A program made the position numbers and the translations under genes. Under the pieces are notes generated by a model. That model had not been told where the DNA came from, made no database searches, and was given only the letters and a program-made list of their open reading frames with translations. 64,000 nucleotides of DNA from Tepidicaulis marinus. GTDB taxonomy: Bacteria; Pseudomonadota; Alphaproteobacteria; Parvibaculales; Parvibaculaceae. Positions 1-8,504 of this stretch are shown piece by piece; position 1 is the stretch's first letter, and each line of letters opens with the position of its first letter. Location of the stretch: positions 103,543 through 167,542 of the forward strand of contig NZ_BBIO01000007.1 of assembly GCF_000739695.1 (NCBI RefSeq), in the 5' to 3' direction.

Positions 1-15
1 CGCCGGAAGCGGGCA

Positions 16-71
16 CCTGACCCTTTAGGTCAGGGTTGAACTGGCCTTTTGTGGTTAACCCCCCAAAAGGC
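16..71. other. Two hairpins upstream of the first gene
   Basis: Two inverted repeats lie side by side before the first coding region. CCTGACC (16-22) pairs with GGTCAGG (28-34). GCCTTTTG (44-51) pairs with CAAAAGGC (64-71), and the loop of the second contains the palindrome GGTTAACC. Neither is followed by a clean T-run, so they could be the terminator of an unseen upstream gene or a leader structure of the flavoprotein operon. The sequence alone does not decide. Confidence 0.4.
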
Positions 72-156
72 AGCATGCGGGCCGCTTCTGTGCCGAAAAG
101 GGACGTGCCATCTCTGCACAAGGGTGCAGGGGCTGTCTGTTTTGGAGCTAGGCTTG

Positions 157-1779
157 ATGGAACGGTATGATGTTGTCGTGATTGGGGGAGGGGTGAACGG
201 CCTTGCAGCCGCCGCCCGTCTTGCGCAATCCGGCTTTGCCGTTCTGGTTCTCGAGCGCGGCGAGCAGCCGGAAGCCGCCGCCCTTGCCGGTGAAATCGTT
301 CCCGGCTTCAAGGCGCCGCCTTTTTCGCTGCCGGGCGGCTATCTCGATCCCAATTTCGTTTGCGCCCTTGGTCTTGGCCGCCATGGGCTGCGCGCCTTGC
401 GTCTGGATGGCGGTATCTCGCTTTTCGATGACGGGCGCTATGTCGCTTCCTACACGGATGCAGGCGTCATGACGCGCGAAATTCAGCGTCATAACAAGCG
501 CGATGCGAGCGCCTGGACGCGGTTTGCGCGCGATATGCAGCGCCAGGCCCGGAGGCTTGAAAAACGCATTCTCGAAGAACAGCAGGACCCGGCACGGCGC
601 AGCCCCGCTGCCATCCGCAAGCTGGTGCAGGATGTGCGCGCGCTGATGCTGAAACCCGCTCACGAGCTTCATGATGAAGCCCGTGTCTGGCTGCAATCCA
701 TGGAAACCTTCCTCGATGGCTATTTCCGCAGCGATCATTTGAAAGCGCATATCGCCTCTGCCGCGCTGCCCGGTCATGCGCAAGGGCCTTGCGGCCAGAC
801 GACGGCGGCGCTTCTCCCGCTTTTGTGGATCGGGGAGCGCAGCGGCGGTATGCCGGCCCGCCTCCTGCCGCAAGGGGGCTTGCCTGCGCTTACCAAAGCC
901 ATCGCCAATGCGCTGAAAGCGGCAGGCGGCGATATTCGCTTTGGGGCGGAGGTTGTGGACGTGCGTATGGAAGGGCGCAAGGCGGCAGGGGTGGTTCTTT
1001 CCGATGATACGGAAATCGCTGCGCGCTGTGTGCTGTCCGATCTCGATGTGAAGCACAGCTATCTCGGCCTTTTCAACTGGTCCTCCCTGCCCAAGCGGTA
1101 TGTGGAAGAGATCGGCCATTTCCGCACCGAAGGCGTGACGGCGCAGCTCGATCTCGCCCTTTCCAGCTTCCCGGACTTTCCGGACCTGCCGCGCGGTTGC
1201 CCGGCGCTGGCGGGCGGGTTGCGCCTGCCCGGTTTCCTGGATGACATGGAATGGGGCTTTGACGATTGGCAGGACCACACACCGCCGCGCCGTCCGCTGA
1301 TCGATATGACTTTCCCGAGCCTTGCCGATCCGTCCCTTGCGCCGGCCGGCAAACATCTGGCGAGCATCACGCTTCACTATGTGCCTTACGAATTGCATGA
1401 CGGGTCCTGGAGCGGCGCGCGCCGGGCCGAGCTTGTGCAGCTTGTGCTGAAGAAACTTGAAACGGTGAGCCCCGGCTTCATTGAGCGGATCGAAGGGTAT
1501 CGCCTTGCCTTGCCGCGCGATATCGAAGAAGAGACCGGCCACACGCATGGCGATCCTTTTGCAGGGCAAATGAATCTCGATCAGCTTTTCTTCAACCGCC
1601 CGGTGCCCGGCTTTGCGGCTTATGAAGGGCCGGTGGAGAATTTCTATCTTTGCTCGGCAAGCGCTCATCCGGGCGGCGCCGGGCTCGGCATTGCAGGCTA
1701 CAACGTCGCCGAAAAACTGCTCGGCTCACTGAACGGCGGCAGCGGTCTCTTCCGCCGCGGCAAGGGAGCGGCGGCATGA
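157..1779 (+). CDS. CrtI/phytoene-dehydrogenase-like FAD oxidoreductase (first of pair)
   Basis: A 540-residue flavoprotein of the phytoene dehydrogenase-like amine oxidase superfamily (COG1233 type). The N-terminus carries a dinucleotide-binding Rossmann signature, GGGVNG at about residues 10-15, followed by the acidic end of the second strand (VLVLERG). The C-terminus has the second FAD contact, in which a SASAHPGGAG stretch precedes a helix. Length fits the family. The ATG at 157 is chosen because TTGGAG lies 10-14 bases upstream and it starts directly before the Rossmann strand; an in-frame upstream ATG at 49 would add 36 unrelated residues. The stop overlaps the next gene by ATGA, so the two are translationally coupled. 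These proteins oxidise C-C or C-N bonds; the substrate cannot be read from sequence. No carotenoid synthase gene is nearby, so carotenoid desaturation is unlikely. Confidence 0.85.
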   Translation: MERYDVVVIGGGVNGLAAAARLAQSGFAVLVLERGEQPEAAALAGEIVPGFKAPPFSLPGGYLDPNFVCALGLGRHGLRALRLDGGISLFDDGRYVASYTDAGVMTREIQRHNKRDASAWTRFARDMQRQARRLEKRILEEQQDPARRSPAAIRKLVQDVRALMLKPAHELHDEARVWLQSMETFLDGYFRSDHLKAHIASAALPGHAQGPCGQTTAALLPLLWIGERSGGMPARLLPQGGLPALTKAIANALKAAGGDIRFGAEVVDVRMEGRKAAGVVLSDDTEIAARCVLSDLDVKHSYLGLFNWSSLPKRYVEEIGHFRTEGVTAQLDLALSSFPDFPDLPRGCPALAGGLRLPGFLDDMEWGFDDWQDHTPPRRPLIDMTFPSLADPSLAPAGKHLASITLHYVPYELHDGSWSGARRAELVQLVLKKLETVSPGFIERIEGYRLALPRDIEEETGHTHGDPFAGQMNLDQLFFNRPVPGFAAYEGPVENFYLCSASAHPGGAGLGIAGYNVAEKLLGSLNGGSGLFRRGKGAAA

Positions 1780-3368
1780 TGGAACATGATCTAGCCTATG
1801 ATGCGATCGTGATCGGGGCAGGCCATAACGGCCTGGTCGCTGCCGCCTATCTTGCCGAGGCGGGCAAACGCGTTCTCGTTCTTGAAGCGGAAAGCGAGGT
1901 GGGCGGCGCGGCGGTGACGGCGGAAATCGCCCCGGATTATATGTCTTCAGCCGGCGCGCATTTGCTCTACGCCTGGCCGCAGCGCATCGAAAAAGATTTA
2001 AAGCTCGCCAAGCACGGCTTTGAAATGGCAAGCCGCGACATGGTGACCGTTGCGCTCGACAAGGACGGCAAGCATCTCGTGCTGCCTGCGTCCTCGCGCG
2101 CCGATATTGCCCGGCTGAAAGACCGATCGCCCCGCGATGCGGAAGCCTACGGCCCTTTCATGAAGCGCGTTCAGCGCTATGCAGGGCTTTTGCAGCCGTT
2201 GCTCGAAAAAGGCCTGCCGGTGCCGGGTGAGGGGGCGAAGCAAGCGGCAACGGACGCGCTTTCCTTCATCTGGCGGTTCGAAAAAATGGGCGAGGAAGAC
2301 CGTCAGGAGCTGGGCCGCTTTCTGCCCGCCAGCATGGCGCAGGTGCTCGACCGCACGTTCGAGGACCCGCTGCTCAAAGCCGCCCTGGCGATGGATGCAA
2401 CGCTCGGCCATCACATGGGGCCGAAATCGCCGGGCTCTGCTTATCAATATATTTACCGCCTGGCGCAGCAGAACATTGCCGGCGGCAAGATGGGCTATCC
2501 GGCAGGCGGCATCGGCGCGCTGCCCCAGGCGCTTGCCCGGCTGATCGGGGAAAGCGAAGGCCGTGTGCGCACGAACAGCCAAGTGCGCCACATTCTCGTT
2601 TCCGATAGCGGCGAGACGGAAGGCGTGGTGCTTACCGACGGCACGAAGTTTCATGCGCCTATCGTTCTTTCCAGCCTCGATCCGCGCCGGACTTATCTCG
2701 ATCTTTTGGGGGCCGCTCACCTTGCGCCCGAACAGACCCGCCGTCTCGGCGGCTGGCGGATGCAGGGCGCCTGCGCAAAGATCAATCTTGCCCTTGAAGG
2801 CCTGCCGATCATCGAGGGGCTGGAAGAGCGCGAATATGGCGGGCGCTGGCTCATTGCACCCGACATGACGGCGATGGAACGCGCTTTCGTGGCTGCCAAA
2901 CGCCATGAGCTGGCGGTGGAGCCGATTATGGAAATCGTGCTGCCATCCTATCACGATCCGCGCGCCGCCCCGCCCGGTCACCACACCATGTCCATTCTGC
3001 TGCCGCATGTGCCTTATGATCTGAACGGCGGCTGGGATGCGCGGCGCGATGAGTTCACCAAACGCGTCGTCGATGCCGTGGCCGTCTATGCGCCGGATAT
3101 CAAGCTCAAGCTGATCGCGGGGGAAATTCTAACCCCGCCGGAAATCGAGCGGCGCTTCGGCGTGCCGGGTGCCGGGTGGCATCAGGGCGATATGAGCCTC
3201 GACCAGACCTTGCTCTTCCGTCCGGGCTATGGGCTCTCCCATGATGACGGACCCGTCCGGGGACTGTATTTGTGCGGCAGTGGCACGCATCCGGGCGGCG
3301 GCCTGACGGGTGAGCCTGGGCGGCTTGCCGCCGCGCATGTGTTGGAGGGGGGACGCACTCATGTCTAA
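1776..3368 (+). CDS. CrtI/phytoene-dehydrogenase-like FAD oxidoreductase (second of pair)
   Basis: A 530-residue paralogue of the preceding gene, with GAGHNG at residues 14-19 (FAD Rossmann), VLEAESEVGGAA immediately after, and a C-terminal CGSGTHPGGGLTG segment closing the FAD site. It begins in an ATGA overlap with the upstream stop, which sets the start, and it ends 8 bases into the GcvT-like gene. The divergent tandem copies suggest either a heteromeric oxidase or two consecutive oxidations of one substrate. Both are inferences; only the family and the coupling are visible. Confidence 0.85.
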   Translation: MMEHDLAYDAIVIGAGHNGLVAAAYLAEAGKRVLVLEAESEVGGAAVTAEIAPDYMSSAGAHLLYAWPQRIEKDLKLAKHGFEMASRDMVTVALDKDGKHLVLPASSRADIARLKDRSPRDAEAYGPFMKRVQRYAGLLQPLLEKGLPVPGEGAKQAATDALSFIWRFEKMGEEDRQELGRFLPASMAQVLDRTFEDPLLKAALAMDATLGHHMGPKSPGSAYQYIYRLAQQNIAGGKMGYPAGGIGALPQALARLIGESEGRVRTNSQVRHILVSDSGETEGVVLTDGTKFHAPIVLSSLDPRRTYLDLLGAAHLAPEQTRRLGGWRMQGACAKINLALEGLPIIEGLEEREYGGRWLIAPDMTAMERAFVAAKRHELAVEPIMEIVLPSYHDPRAAPPGHHTMSILLPHVPYDLNGGWDARRDEFTKRVVDAVAVYAPDIKLKLIAGEILTPPEIERRFGVPGAGWHQGDMSLDQTLLFRPGYGLSHDDGPVRGLYLCGSGTHPGGGLTGEPGRLAAAHVLEGGRTHV

Positions 3369-4602
3369 CATTCTCGTGCGTCCGGACTTTGAAAACGAAC
3401 ACCGCAACGAGGCGCTGGAAAAATATGACGCGCCGCGCGCCGATCTTTTCGAAGCCGGGCGCGATGTCCTGCCCTTCGAGATGCAGGCCGAGCCGACCTG
3501 CCTGCACAGTTTTGCCGCCATGTCCTGCCGGACCAATGAGTGGGCAAGCTGGAACGGCTATACGACGCCGCAGACCTATGTCTCGCTCGCCAGCGAGTAT
3601 GAAGCATTGCACGCGCAGGCAGCGCTTGCCGACATGTCCTGGCTGACGAAATACCGCATCAGCGGCCCGCAGGCTGAAGAGTTCCTGCAAAAGCTCGTCA
3701 CCCGCAATGTCACCGCCTTGCCGGTGCATGGGGCCGCGCGGGTCTTCTTCTGTGACATGGGCGGCAAGATTGTGGGCGAGGGCGTGCTCTTCCGCCTCGA
3801 GGAAGAAGACTACCGGCTGACGGTGGAAGGCAACCATCTGGACTGGCTTGACGCCACAGCGGAGGGTTTTAATTGCGCCGTGGAAGATATTTCCGGCACG
3901 CTCGGCTGCATCGCTCTTTCAGGCCCGCAAGCAGCTTCCATCGCCCGTCAGCGCTTCGGCGATGCGGTTGCCGGTCTTCCGGCAGGCCGCGCGCTTTGGG
4001 CCGAGCTCCACGCCGCGCCCGTCTATATTTCCCGCACCGGTTCGCTCGGGCAGGAAGGGTTTGAAATTTGGGTGGACGCGGAAGATGCGCCGGTCATATG
4101 GGGCTCGCTCCTGCGTCATCACAAAGAAATGCTGCGCCCGGCCGGTCTTGCCGCTTGCGAGCTGCGCCGGCTGGAGCGGGGCATTGCCCGTTTCGGACGC
4201 GATTATTTCGGCGCAGAATGCGCAGTCGATCCGGACGCTGCCCGCACGCCTTATGAATTGGGGGCAGGGGCCTGCGTCGATCTCGAGAAAGGCCCCTTCA
4301 ACGGCCGCGCCGCGCTGGCCAAAGCCAAAGAGAAGGGCGCGCAATGGTCCCTCGTCGCGCTTGAGGTTTCGGGCGGCGAGCCGGCCCGTTTTGCCGCCGT
4401 TTATTGCGGCGATGACCGGGCGGGCAGCGCTACCTCTATCGGTTGGTCGCCGGTCTTGTGCGCCAATATCGCGCTTGCCACCATCCGCACCGAGACGCTG
4501 GCCGCCGATGAAGGGTTCAACGTCCATGCCGAAATTCCCGGCGAAGTGACGGTGCGCCGTGCCCGGTTGCCGGCGAAAATTGCCCGCCGGCCGCTGTTTT
4601 GA
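3361..4602 (+). CDS. GcvT-like folate-dependent aminomethyltransferase family protein
   Basis: A 413-residue member of the glycine-cleavage T-protein family (COG0404): an N-terminal folate-binding region starting near LADMSWLTKYRISG, a long middle domain, and a C-terminal beta barrel. The family moves one-carbon units from a methylated or aminomethyl donor to tetrahydrofolate. It is not accompanied by gcvH or gcvP, so it is unlikely to be the housekeeping glycine-cleavage protein; more likely it is a demethylase-type paralogue. The start overlaps the preceding gene by 8 bases, making one operon with the two flavoproteins. In families such as dimethylglycine or sarcosine oxidases an FAD amine-oxidising part and a GcvT part cooperate, which suggests oxidative demethylation of a methylated amine here (inference). 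Confidence 0.8.
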   Translation: MSNILVRPDFENEHRNEALEKYDAPRADLFEAGRDVLPFEMQAEPTCLHSFAAMSCRTNEWASWNGYTTPQTYVSLASEYEALHAQAALADMSWLTKYRISGPQAEEFLQKLVTRNVTALPVHGAARVFFCDMGGKIVGEGVLFRLEEEDYRLTVEGNHLDWLDATAEGFNCAVEDISGTLGCIALSGPQAASIARQRFGDAVAGLPAGRALWAELHAAPVYISRTGSLGQEGFEIWVDAEDAPVIWGSLLRHHKEMLRPAGLAACELRRLERGIARFGRDYFGAECAVDPDAARTPYELGAGACVDLEKGPFNGRAALAKAKEKGAQWSLVALEVSGGEPARFAAVYCGDDRAGSATSIGWSPVLCANIALATIRTETLAADEGFNVHAEIPGEVTVRRARLPAKIARRPLF

Positions 4603-4775
4603 GCCGTTTTGAGGCCTGATCCGGCGCGTCTTTCAAAAAATCAAATTTTTCCGGTTTCCGGCGACGGAATCCTCTTTGCGCTCCGTTTATAGGAGAAGCG
4701 CACGGGACGGGTATGCATTCTCATTGAATCTGCATCCCTCAGCCTCCTCGATCGATCCCCTGCGCATAGTGGGCC

Positions 4776-4811
4776 GGCCGGCAAGCGCCTCCCCCCCTCG
4801 GCTTGCCGGCC
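4776..4811. other. Strong 11-bp hairpin in the GcvT-like/EF-hand gap
   Basis: GGCCGGCAAGC (4776-4786) is followed by a pyrimidine-rich 14-base loop and its exact complement GCTTGCCGGCC (4801-4811). It ends 45 bases before the EF-hand start codon. There is no T-run, so it is not a typical intrinsic terminator. It could end the upstream operon with help from Rho or form a leader structure. The rest of the gap from 4603 contains an A/T-rich stretch near 4634-4651 and no gene. Confidence 0.5.
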
Positions 4812-4856
4812 GCGTCCTTGACGAAACGGATTGGGGTCAATGAATTGGAGAGACAA

Positions 4857-5318
4857 ATGAAGTCTTGGATAAAAATTACCGGCGGCGCTGTGTTGAGCCT
4901 TGGTCTTGCGGCGGGCATTGCCATGGCGGACAGTCATGGCAAGCGCGGCGGTAAAATGTTCGACAAGCTCGATGCGAACAGCGATGGCAAGATCACGCAG
5001 GAAGAAGTGGCGGCTGCCAAAGAAGCGCGTTTTGCCAAGGTGGATGCGGATGGCGACGGGTTCGTCACCCAGGAGGAAATGACCGCGCATATGATGGCGC
5101 GCCATGAAGAACGCATGAAGAAGATGTTCGAACGTCAGGACGGGGATGGCGACGGCAAGCTTGCCGTCAGTGAATTCGGCGGTCACGGCGAAAAGATGTT
5201 CGAAATGATGGATGCTGATGGTGACGGCGCGGTGACGAAGGAAGAAGCCAAGGCCGCGCGCGAGAAAATGCGCGCCCATCACGGCAAGGGCCCGCATGGC
5301 CCGGGCGCTGGCGAGTAA
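4857..5318 (+). CDS. Secreted EF-hand calcium-binding protein
   Basis: A 153-residue exported protein with a signal peptide (K near the start, hydrophobic core about 7-22, cleavage probably after AMA at 24). It has four complete 12-residue EF-hand loops at about 39-50, 63-74, 95-106 and 119-130; each starts with Asp and ends with Glu at position 12. A His/Gly-rich tail (HHGKGPHGPG) may bind transition metal. The start is set by TTGGAGAGAC just upstream. It precedes an ECF sigma factor gene by 100 bases, and a hairpin separates them. The likely role is a periplasmic calcium- or metal-binding protein linked to the adjacent envelope-stress regulators; no enzymatic domain is seen. Confidence 0.85.
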   Translation: MKSWIKITGGAVLSLGLAAGIAMADSHGKRGGKMFDKLDANSDGKITQEEVAAAKEARFAKVDADGDGFVTQEEMTAHMMARHEERMKKMFERQDGDGDGKLAVSEFGGHGEKMFEMMDADGDGAVTKEEAKAAREKMRAHHGKGPHGPGAGE

Positions 5319-5336
5319 CAGCGTTTCCAAGCTAAG

Positions 5337-5363
5337 CTCTGCGGCGGAATATCTGCCGCAGAG
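5337..5363. other. Intercistronic 9-bp hairpin
   Basis: CTCTGCGGC (5337-5345), a 9-base loop and GCCGCAGAG (5355-5363) form a perfect stem between the EF-hand gene and the sigma factor gene. It lacks a T-run. It may act as a partial terminator or RNA-stabilising element that sets the ratio of EF-hand mRNA to regulator mRNA. Confidence 0.5.
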
Positions 5364-5418
5364 TGCAGATCCCGCGCCAAGGTGAAGACCGGGACATGCC
5401 CGCTGGAGTGAGACGCGC

Positions 5419-6000
5419 GTGAGCGAGGAAAGCGACGAGACGCTTTTGAAACGGCTTGCCGCGGGGGAGGAACGGGCCGCTAGATTTTTGCTGGCCCGCT
5501 ATCTCCCCCGTGTGCTTGCGCTTGCCCAGCGTATGCTCGGCTCGCGCAGTGAAGCGGAAGATGTGGCGCAGGAAGTGTTTTTGCGCATCTGGAAACAGGC
5601 GGCGCGTTGGCAGCCTGGCGGCGCAAGATTTTCGACTTGGGTGCACCGGGTGACGAGCAATTTATGCATCGACAGGCTGCGGGTGCGGAAGAGTGCGCCG
5701 CTGGAAGATGCCGCCCTCATTGCAGATCCGGCGCCGGGGGCGGAAAGCCGGGTGGCGGAGGCAGAGCAATCGGCAAGGGTGGCGGCCGCATTGCAATCCT
5801 TACCCGAGCGCCAGCGTCTCGCTCTCATCCTGGTGCATTATCAGGAACTGGGAAACCGGGAGACGGCGGAAATCATGGACTGCACCGTCGAGGCGGTGGA
5901 AGCGCTTTTGACCCGGGCACGCAAGGGGCTGAAGGATTTATTGCTGAAGGACGCGGCTTTCGATGCGCCGGTGAAAGCAGTAAGCGGAGAGAGACAATGA
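5419..6000 (+). CDS. RNA polymerase sigma factor, ECF family
   Basis: A 193-residue extracytoplasmic-function sigma factor with the two expected regions: sigma2 (DVAQEVFLRIWK motif, then FSTWVHRVTSNLCIDRLR for -10 recognition) and sigma4 (LQSLPERQRLALILV followed by a helix-turn-helix around NRETAEIM). The start is a GTG with weak upstream spacing (GGAGTGAG). The stop overlaps the following membrane protein by ATGA, a common sign of a sigma/anti-sigma pair. Together with the next two genes the order resembles the CnrH-CnrY-CnrX metal-responsive module of Cupriavidus. The regulon likely includes this cluster, but no promoter motif could be fixed with confidence. Confidence 0.9.
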   Translation: MSEESDETLLKRLAAGEERAARFLLARYLPRVLALAQRMLGSRSEAEDVAQEVFLRIWKQAARWQPGGARFSTWVHRVTSNLCIDRLRVRKSAPLEDAALIADPAPGAESRVAEAEQSARVAAALQSLPERQRLALILVHYQELGNRETAEIMDCTVEAVEALLTRARKGLKDLLLKDAAFDAPVKAVSGERQ

Positions 6001-6449
6001 GTGCAGCGGGCTTGGATGAACAACGCTTGTCAGAGCTTCTGGCAGCTTATGGCGCAGATGCGGCGCGCTGGCCGGAAGAAGAGGCCGGGGCGCTGGCGGG
6101 ACACCCGGACCTTAAGTCAAAGATCGCCAAAGAACGCGCGCTCGATGAGATGCTGAACGCGTTCAAGGTGGAGGCGCCGGATGCGGCATTGAGCGCGCGG
6201 ATTTTGGCGGCCCGTCCTGGGCGGGAAATGCGGCACGGCACGGGGGTCTGGCGCGCGCTTATGAGCGCGCTCTGGCCGGAAGGGCCGGTATGGGTGCCGA
6301 TGGGCACATGCGCCGCCGCGCTGCTTTTCGGTCTTTACATCGGCGCGTCGGGCGCGCTGACGGCCATGTCGTCGGACCCGCAGACGGAAACCGCGCTTTT
6401 GTCGCTCGCCATGGCCGATAGTGTTTTGGAGGAGAACTGGGATGAGTGA
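5997..6449 (+). CDS. Putative membrane anti-sigma factor
   Basis: A 150-residue protein with an acidic, helical cytoplasmic N-terminus (about 1-85), one transmembrane helix around residues 101-125 (VPMGTCAAALLFGLYIGASG) and a short periplasmic tail. It overlaps the sigma gene by ATGA and the next gene by 8 bases, so all three are translated together. The topology and position fit an anti-sigma factor that holds the ECF protein at the membrane. The zinc-binding Hx3Cx2C motif of ZAS anti-sigmas is absent, as in CnrY-like proteins. The function rests on context rather than a recognised domain. Confidence 0.65.
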   Translation: MSAAGLDEQRLSELLAAYGADAARWPEEEAGALAGHPDLKSKIAKERALDEMLNAFKVEAPDAALSARILAARPGREMRHGTGVWRALMSALWPEGPVWVPMGTCAAALLFGLYIGASGALTAMSSDPQTETALLSLAMADSVLEENWDE

Positions 6450-7023
6450 CCCGCAGGAAAATGGTGCCAGGAAAAAGAGCGGCGGGCCGCGCACGCTGCT
6501 GCTTGTGTCATTGGCGCTCAACCTGTTTCTGGCCGGCGCCATTGCCGCGAGCCTTCTCACCGGTGCGGCCTGGCGCCATTTCCGCCCGGGCGAGCCGCCC
6601 GCCTTTCACGGGCCTTTGGGCGGTCTGATCGCAAGCGCGGGTACGCAGGAAGATAAAGCTGCGTTCCGGGAAATGCGGCGCATCATGCGCGAGAATTTCC
6701 GCGATGCCCGGCCAATGATCAAGGAGCTGCGCGCCGCGCGCAAGGAAGCGGCACGCCAGATCAAGGCCGAGCCTTATGACGCCGAGGCGGTGGAAGCGGC
6801 AATGATGAAGATTCATGAGGTGATGGGCCGTTTGTCCCTGACGACCCAGAAAGGCATTGCCGCCGCGCTTGCCGATGCCTCGCCGCAGGTGCGCGAGAAA
6901 TTCGCCGAGCATTTGATGCGGCCCCGCCACGGCCGCCGCCATCATGGCCCCCCATCTGCAAAGCCGGAGCGCGCCGGAAATGTTGAAGAGCCAGAAGAAA
7001 CCGCGCCGGATATGATCCCCTGA
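6442..7023 (+). CDS. CnrX/Spy-like periplasmic metal-sensing protein
   Basis: A 193-residue protein with an N-terminal membrane anchor (about residues 18-41) and a periplasmic helical hairpin rich in Arg, Lys, Glu and Met (MRRIMRENFRDARPMIKELR, then a second long helix ending in LMRPRHGRRHHGPP). Length, anchor and paired amphipathic helices match the periplasmic heavy-metal sensor/resistance family (CnrX, ZraP, Spy). The terminal His cluster could bind metal. The ATG is preceded by GGAGGAGAACTGGG. As last gene of the sigma/anti-sigma operon it probably senses a metal or envelope damage and releases the sigma factor through the anti-sigma. Confidence 0.7.
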   Translation: MSDPQENGARKKSGGPRTLLLVSLALNLFLAGAIAASLLTGAAWRHFRPGEPPAFHGPLGGLIASAGTQEDKAAFREMRRIMRENFRDARPMIKELRAARKEAARQIKAEPYDAEAVEAAMMKIHEVMGRLSLTTQKGIAAALADASPQVREKFAEHLMRPRHGRRHHGPPSAKPERAGNVEEPEETAPDMIP

Positions 7024-7047
7024 TCGCACATTAAACCGGGGGGACGG

Positions 7048-8397
7048 ATGAGGTTCGGCGCCGCTTCGCTTTATCATGAGGATATGTATGACCCGGCCGT
7101 GCCGGTAGGCAGCCTTTGGGAAGAAACCGCGGAACCCTTCGAGGGCGGCGCGCCTTTCGAGGGGCCGCAGAGCTGCGACACGGCGATTATCGGCGGCGGC
7201 TATACCGGTCTTTCGGCGGCTTATCACCTTGCCAAGGATTACGGGGTCGATGTTTGTCTCCTGGAAGCGGGGCCGCTGGGCTGGGGCGCATCGGGGCGCA
7301 ATGGCGGGTTCTGCGCGCCTTACCCAAGCAGCCTCGGTCTTGAGACATTGCTCTCCCGTTATGGTGCCGAAGAAGCGCGCCGCTTTATGAAGACGCAGGA
7401 AGAAGCGATCGACCTTGTCCGCGCGCTGGCGAAAGACGAGGCCTTCGATATCGAGGCGCAAGGAGAGGGCGTCTGGCACATCGCCCATGATGCCCGCCGC
7501 TTTGCCGGTCTTCAAAAAGAAGCAGACCTGCTGCGCGAGGCGTTCGGCCAGAAGGCGGAGGTAGCGGGCCGGGAGGAAGTTGCCGAGCGCGTTTATGACT
7601 CCACCGAACAATTTGGCGGCATGTGGTGGGGGACGGGCTTCGGCCTCCACCCCATGCGCTTTGCCCGCGGTCTTGGCCGTGCGGCGGCGCGCGCGGGCGC
7701 CCGTCTTCACGGCCAGTCCAAAGTGCTTTCCTGGGCAAAGCGGGAAGGCTGGCATGAGCTTGAAACGGCGGGGGGCATCTTGCGCGCGAAAAACGTCATC
7801 GTGGCAACGAACGGGTTTACGCGTGAGACGTTCGACCGGCGTTTTGCCGGGCGGGTTTTGCCCATCATTTCCAACATCATCGCAACGCGCCCTTTGACCG
7901 CCGCCGAGCGCGCCGCTCAAAACTGGCTGACCGAAGACCCATGCACGAATACGCGCCGCCTGCTTTTCTATTACCGTCTGCTCCCCGACGGACGCTTCAT
8001 TTTCGGCGGGCGGGGCGATATGAGCGGCACGGCGGAAGACGGCGCGCGCATGAAAGCCTTTCTTACCCGCCGTCTCGGTGAGGTGTTTCCCGCCTGGGCC
8101 GAGGTGCCGGTGACACATTTCTGGCGCGGCCTCGTCTGCATGACCCGCGATCAGACCCCCGCCATCGGGCGGTTGAAGGACGATCCGAGTGTGTTTTACG
8201 GGCTCGGTTATCACGGCGACGGCGTTGCCGCGGCCCCCTGGACGGGCCGCTTTTTGGCCCGGCTTCTTACGGGCGCGGCAAGTGAGAACGATCTGCCCGC
8301 CCCCATGCGTGGGCCCCTTTCCCCCTTTCCGCTGCCCGGGCTCCGGCGCTGGTATTTGCGCGGGGCCCTTGTTTATTATTTTATGACAGATATATAG
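7048..8397 (+). CDS. PuuB/OrdL-like FAD-dependent amine oxidoreductase
   Basis: A 449-residue DAO-family flavoenzyme. The N-terminal segment SLWEETAEPF followed by an ADP-binding GGGYTGLSAAYHLA motif (about residues 49-62) and GWGASGRNGGFC is typical of gamma-glutamylputrescine oxidase (PuuB/OrdL). The C-terminus has the second FAD segment GLGYHGDGVAAAPW. The start is supported by GGGGGGA six bases upstream. The next gene encodes a PuuA-like ligase, so the pair would gamma-glutamylate an amine and then oxidatively deaminate it. The aldehyde dehydrogenase and hydrolase (PuuC, PuuD) are not in this window, so the exact amine is open. Confidence 0.8.
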   Translation: MRFGAASLYHEDMYDPAVPVGSLWEETAEPFEGGAPFEGPQSCDTAIIGGGYTGLSAAYHLAKDYGVDVCLLEAGPLGWGASGRNGGFCAPYPSSLGLETLLSRYGAEEARRFMKTQEEAIDLVRALAKDEAFDIEAQGEGVWHIAHDARRFAGLQKEADLLREAFGQKAEVAGREEVAERVYDSTEQFGGMWWGTGFGLHPMRFARGLGRAAARAGARLHGQSKVLSWAKREGWHELETAGGILRAKNVIVATNGFTRETFDRRFAGRVLPIISNIIATRPLTAAERAAQNWLTEDPCTNTRRLLFYYRLLPDGRFIFGGRGDMSGTAEDGARMKAFLTRRLGEVFPAWAEVPVTHFWRGLVCMTRDQTPAIGRLKDDPSVFYGLGYHGDGVAAAPWTGRFLARLLTGAASENDLPAPMRGPLSPFPLPGLRRWYLRGALVYYFMTDI

Positions 8398-8504
8398 CCG
8401 ACCGCTCTTTTTTATCGCCGCAGCGCTGGTAGGACAGGGGGCAGGACGGCTAGTATTTTGTGGCATTTAAATGAAAGCGGAGGCCGGAAATTCCGGATCG
8501 AAGA

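Noticed and set aside
4603..4856. An EcfG- or RpoE-type sigma promoter before the EF-hand gene
   Set aside because: A GGAAT followed by CGTTT is present near 4666-4688, but the spacing is too short for the known consensus, so no promoter is claimed.
6508..8466. A 652-codon minus-strand frame across the CnrX-like and PuuB-like genes
   Set aside because: It spans two well-supported plus-strand genes and their gap, with no recognisable domain. Composition artefact.
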